Shown: piece after piece, positions 59,801 through 64,000 of the stretch
How the letters are laid out: each line of letters opens with the position of its first letter
How positions within the stretch are numbered: position 1 is the stretch's first letter
Source of the DNA: Panagrolaimus kolymaensis
Taxonomy: Eukaryota > Nematoda > Chromadorea > Rhabditida > Panagrolaimidae
Direction: 5' to 3'
Assembly (NCBI GenBank): GCA_028622995.1
Contig: JAJQJQ010000003.1
Location: forward strand, 2,046,001 to 2,110,000
DNA: 64,000 nt
Position numbers and translations under genes: made by a program
Notes under the pieces: generated by a model
Seen by the model: the letters and a program-made list of their open reading frames with translations, nothing else
Told to the model about the DNA's origin: nothing
The model's database searches: none

Positions 59801-62644
59801 CGAAAATATCACTTCAGTTATCTGCAAAAAAGCGATTAAAGGAATAGAGAAAAAAAATTTAAACAAAAATATACATTTTGCGAAGATGAAAAACCCCATT
59901 GCCTCATGGAAGGGTCAGCAATAATGAAATGTCCATCAGAAACAGCAGAAACTTGTTCATAAAATTCAAAACCATTAGTGTCCGCAGCGGCAAGATATGT
60001 AGCAATGTCAATGAAAAAATTAACCTAATAATTTAATTTAATTTTAATTTGATTATTACAAATAATTCTTACTCTTATTTGCTTTGAAGTTGCTAATTGT
60101 AAAATTTGAATCTTTTTTTCAGTATCAGGAATTACATTTTTCACAAACAACAATACTGTTGTACGAGGAACCAATGAAGAATCTTGCAACAATTCCAAAA
60201 GCAAATCAGCGACATTTGATGGCCCATCATCGATTTTTATATAAGCTTGCGAAATGTTTGCTATTATTGTGATGAATGAACTAAAATAATAATGCCTATA
60301 TCCAAATTATAAATATTTTCTTACTTGAAATTATTTGTGGAAGATTTGCCAACATTGTAGGCAAAATTCGGGTTATCCAATGCAAAAACAATAAAATTGC
60401 TATAAAATTTTGGAGCATCCGTTCCTAAAAGTTTTGAAGGACCACCAAGGAAATCTTTGGCAATGTTTTTATCATATTGATTACTATAACCAATAATCAT
60501 TGAAGGTGGAGAATCAGGACTCAAAGAACATGAAAAAGCTGTAGTAGTCGTAGGTGCTTCAGTTGTGGTTGTTGTTGCTTGCGCAGTTGTTGTTGCAGCT
60601 TCTGAAGTTGTTGATTCAGTTGCCCCTTCGGTAGTTCTTGGCATTTCTGTTGTGCTAGGTCCAGAAGTGGTTGTTGGTTCAGCAGTAGTAGTGGTTGTTT
60701 CTAGCAGTGTGGTGGTAGGAACTTGAGTTATGATGGCAGCAGTAGGTGCCGCCATGGTTGTTGATATTATTGGAGTTTCAACTAAAACTGCGTTATAAAA
60801 AAGATTTTTATAAATTAATTTCTCACTTGTTAAACATTTAATAGGAACAATTCGAGTAAGATTGTAAGTTCCTATACCAGGTTTTTCCATTTGGAAATTT
60901 ACAGTAAGCCAGAACTTTGTTGCTTTACATGTTCTTTCTTCAGTCGAACAAGATGCTGCTGATTCAGTTATAAATTCAAATGTACTTGATTCGGATTTAA
61001 TAACATTTAATGCTGGGTTTCCGCTTATGCAATCACTGTTTAGCTGGACATTTTGAACATTTAAACCCAAAGATGAATCACCAACATTTTCAATATGTAA
61101 GCGGATGTATTGTTGGATTCCTAATATTAATAACTCCTTTTGATATTATGAACAACAAAAGTCTTACCTGTTTTCATTGCAAAGTATGAGGAGTCAGCAA
61201 CAGGAGTATCAGTAAAACTTGGGAAAATATTAATGCCTTGATAGCTCGCTGCATTTGGAATACCAATAGCTTGAGCTGAGCAAGCTCCTGTCACCGTCGC
61301 AGTACAATTATTCATAGCGACAAATCTTGTCACAGATATTAATCCAGTATAAGAATATATTGTTTCAAAATTCCAACAATTTTTACTATCGCCTGTTATA
61401 GTAATATTTTTTGAATCTGACTTTAAAATAACATAAGGTTGAGTAGCTCCATAAACATTATTGAAAATGAATGGAAAACTTGCTGAACATTTTTCTTTCG
61501 CATATGCTTGATATCCGAGTTGTTGTAAATTACTTGTTGAGTTCACGAAAACACCGACCTAAAAATAATATGTCAATAAATAACAAATTTTAAATTTTAC
61601 CATTTTTAAGCTGCCATCGTATTTGTAAAATGGCCAATAAATGCCTCCGGTTCGTTGGGCCAATAATTCAAAATTCGAAAGTCTATTATTATCATTATTA
61701 ACGTCGCAAATAAAATCGAAAAAAGAGAAATAAATGTTAAACTAAAATAAAATAATTTTGTTAATTTTTGGAACCCTCGTTTACATACTTTTATGTTGAA
61801 AGCAACAGCTAAATTCTCTAATTCCTCGTTAAAAGATATACTTGAAGGAGTTTGAGTAAATACATTAATAGTTTTTTGTGAAAATTTATTTAATCTAATA
61901 AGATCAAATAAATTTGAGAGGATTTCTTTATCGTTGCAAGCACCTCCAGAGTAAGATGTTACCAAACTTGGGTCACTAAGCTGAATACGAAAATCAGATG
62001 AAGTGGGTGTAGGAATTAGTGTCACTAAATTATGTTAAAAATATTACTAATTTTAAAAATAATCATTTACCTTTGCCGTCGGATTTAAGCGCAAACAAAT
62101 AATAATTTGCATAATTATTAAAATTAGGATCAGCAAAGACTGCGTTTTGATAATCGACGAAAGTATTGTAAAGTGTGTCAATTTCTGTATTAACAAAAAC
62201 AATTAAATCAGGTTTTGTAACATAAAATAAATCGGGACGTGCAGGTGCTTGCTGGTCTGGAAAATTTTATTCATAAAGCTATATTTTGATATAAATATTT
62301 GTCTTACATGATTCACAATAAAGGCCATAATAACCTGTTGGACAGATGCAACGATCGGCAGTGTTATCAGCTGTATAAGAAATGGGATCACTTGAAGGCA
62401 AATAACCTTGATTTAAACAATTAATTTGACCACAATCGGATTCTTTAAAATATGAATAACATTGACAATTTCCATCATTACCAACAATGCCACCATTTTG
62501 ACAGATGATTGCGTCAAATGAATTATCCCAAGAATCATACCCTAAAAACTTTACTTTTTTCTGCCCTATTTCTCTCGAAGCCTTACCATTTGAAAACGAA
62601 GTAGCTAAAGCCAGCAGCGATAGCCAGCTGAGCAATAAATTCAT
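56807..62644 (-). CDS. Large secreted EGF/vWA-like protein of nematode type (IRG-7-like)
   Basis: Twenty-one minus-strand exons give 1604 residues: 62587-62644, 62308-62541, 62071-62256, 61789-62024, 61601-61741, 61168-61558, 60325-61120, 60073-60280, 59875-60024, 59671-59821, 59523-59626, 59285-59480, 58994-59238, 58698-58950, 58182-58652, 58045-58136, 57870-58001, 57485-57824, 57166-57332, 57055-57121 and 56807-57003. It has a signal peptide (LLLSWLSLLALATSFS). A module of EGF-like cysteines, a vWA-like alpha/beta domain and a beta-rich extension is repeated about three times. Thr/Ser mucin linkers separate the modules (near 60540-60780 and 58735-58860). C-terminal EGF domains include CDCNPGWSGADC. 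There is no transmembrane helix or GPI signal. The layout resembles C. elegans IRG-7 and relatives, secreted intestinal proteins linked to pathogen response. That link is by architecture only. The vWA metal-binding DxSxS motif was not seen. Confidence 0.5.
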
Positions 62645-64000
62645 CGCTTAAAAAATAACTTTTTAGCAAATAAAAATTAGGTATACTTTTTTTTTGTTTC
62701 TAAAAAAACCTATAACTCATTAAAGTTAAAAATGCTACTCTTAAATTTTTTTATTAAGACGCCACACCCAATTACTCCTCTTTCTCAAGCCTTTTCTCCT
62801 TTATCATTTCCTCTTGAGCCGCTTAAATGATAAGCATTTTTTTCTTCTGCTAATATTGGTTAAAACGGTGGCAATTCATTCGAATCAAAAAAAAAAACCG
62901 GACGTATACTTATTGTCTTTTTTACAATTTTATCTTTGCTTTAGTTTTTTTTGTATGTTCATACTTTTGATTTTATTTTTTGCGTTCTGTGATTACCATG
63001 GAATTTTTGAACGTCGACAACAAACATAATGAAGAAAAGCTTCTCAAAATTTTATGTAAGCTTTGACGTCATAAAAAGAAGAAATAACTTATCGATAAAA
63101 AAATTATGCGATCCATGGTGAAAGTTTCTTATTGCAGCATTATGTTTTTTTTACTCAAAACGAATAAGAAACAAAAAAAAAGATAATAAGTTGGAAAATG
63201 TTTATTTTAACTCATTTTTTGAAGAGTTTTAAAGATTTGTTTAAAGTTCTTCATTAATTTGATAATATTAACTCGATTGTTGTGATCTGATAGGAAAATT
63301 GCTGCAGACTTTTCAATATGTTCCTTCATTCTTAATTTTAATTCCCTGAAGTTTATTTTCAACCAAATCTTTTTTTCACGATTTTTTTCCTCATTTTTTT
63401 TTTGCGCAGCATCCGACCTTCGATTTCACTTTCATAGGCAAATGTCACAAATTAAAATAAATGGGGTTCGATGTGTGAGAGCTGCTTTTTTTAAATGGCA
63501 TTTAAAATCTTTTGTTGCGTCGGGTCAATTTATTTTCTTTGTCTTTTGTATGTCTCTTTATGAAGGGATTCTTTTTATTTGAATTAAAAAAATAAGAGTA
63601 AAATAAATTCTTTTTTTTAAACTTGTGTAATTTAGCATTTTTAACGTCGATTTAATTTTCTGATGTTGAACCTGTTATTTTGGAAAATGAAACAGAAAAG
63701 TATGAATTTTTTCAATATGCAACTTTTGATTTTCTTTAAAAAGATTTGATAAAATTTATTTTGATTGTAAATGTCTGATTTTTTATGGGAAAACAAAAAT
63801 TTCATGTGGCATCCATGAATCAAATTAAAAAAGAGTCAACCAATGATTTCATCTAAGACCGCCTAATTTTTCACAACAATTTTTTTTTATTGAAATACCA
63901 ACTTTTCTGGCTCCTCTTAACAAAAGCAGTTAATGTAGATTTATGTTTTTTCCTTCTTGGTCTATAAGTGGTGGCGTTTGTTGAAAAGTTTTTCTGTAGA
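62645..64000. other. Upstream region of the EGF/vWA-like gene, no gene seen
   Basis: AT-rich DNA with many T-runs, holding the presumed promoter of the minus-strand gene that starts at 62644. Short open frames (62814-63029 plus, 63641-63823 minus) are hydrophobic or Lys-rich translations with no recognisable content. Confidence 0.4.

Overview
The window looks like nuclear DNA from a nematode. It is AT-rich, most introns are 40-60 nt with GTAAG donors and TTTTTAG or TTTCAG acceptors, several start codons sit just downstream of an acceptor-like TTTNAG (as expected for spliced-leader addition), and gene families with strong nematode counterparts are present. I could not place the species. The frequent TTTTTAG acceptor and the orphan gene style would fit a clade IV-type worm, but that is a guess.

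Layout from left to right. (1) 13-4252, minus: N-terminal exons of a probable HIPK-type kinase (hpk-1-like); the kinase domain lies beyond the left edge. (2) 7692-8488, minus: Rab26/Rab37-family GTPase whose first exon was not found. (3) 11870-21226, plus: a lineage-specific gene whose first coding exon is split by a 6915-bp mobile element (11922-18836). The element is flanked by a TA duplication, has very long inverted termini with tandem repeats, two decayed divergently transcribed genes and a central palindrome. It contains a nested hAT-like element (13492-14856), which contains a hAT-like MITE (13939-14140). (4) 21785-23441, plus: ATP synthase coupling factor 6 and a Josephin deubiquitinase. 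(5) 24167-27435, plus: PEPT-1-type proton/oligopeptide transporter. (6) 27732-29934, minus: NHA/SLC9B-type cation/proton antiporter, convergent with PEPT. (7) 33605-38610, plus: a SAXO-type microtubule protein expanded to 1422 residues. (8) 38677-39764, minus: OVCA2/FSH1 serine hydrolase, tail to tail with SAXO. (9) 41884-56447, plus: a 3800-residue EGF/mucin/ZP transmembrane matrix protein resembling fibrillin-like FBN-1. (10) 56807-62644, minus: a 1604-residue secreted EGF/vWA-like protein of nematode type.

Exon models were joined by hand from splice sites. Exon lengths sum to a multiple of three for every complete gene, including the interrupted gene once the insertion and one TA copy are set aside. 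No rRNA, tRNA or CRISPR was seen. Function is suggestive rather than operonic: peptide uptake with proton coupling (PEPT) lies beside a cation/proton antiporter, and two large cuticle/matrix or secreted proteins lie end to end. The most unusual object is the 6.9-kb palindromic element with its two further levels of nested insertion.
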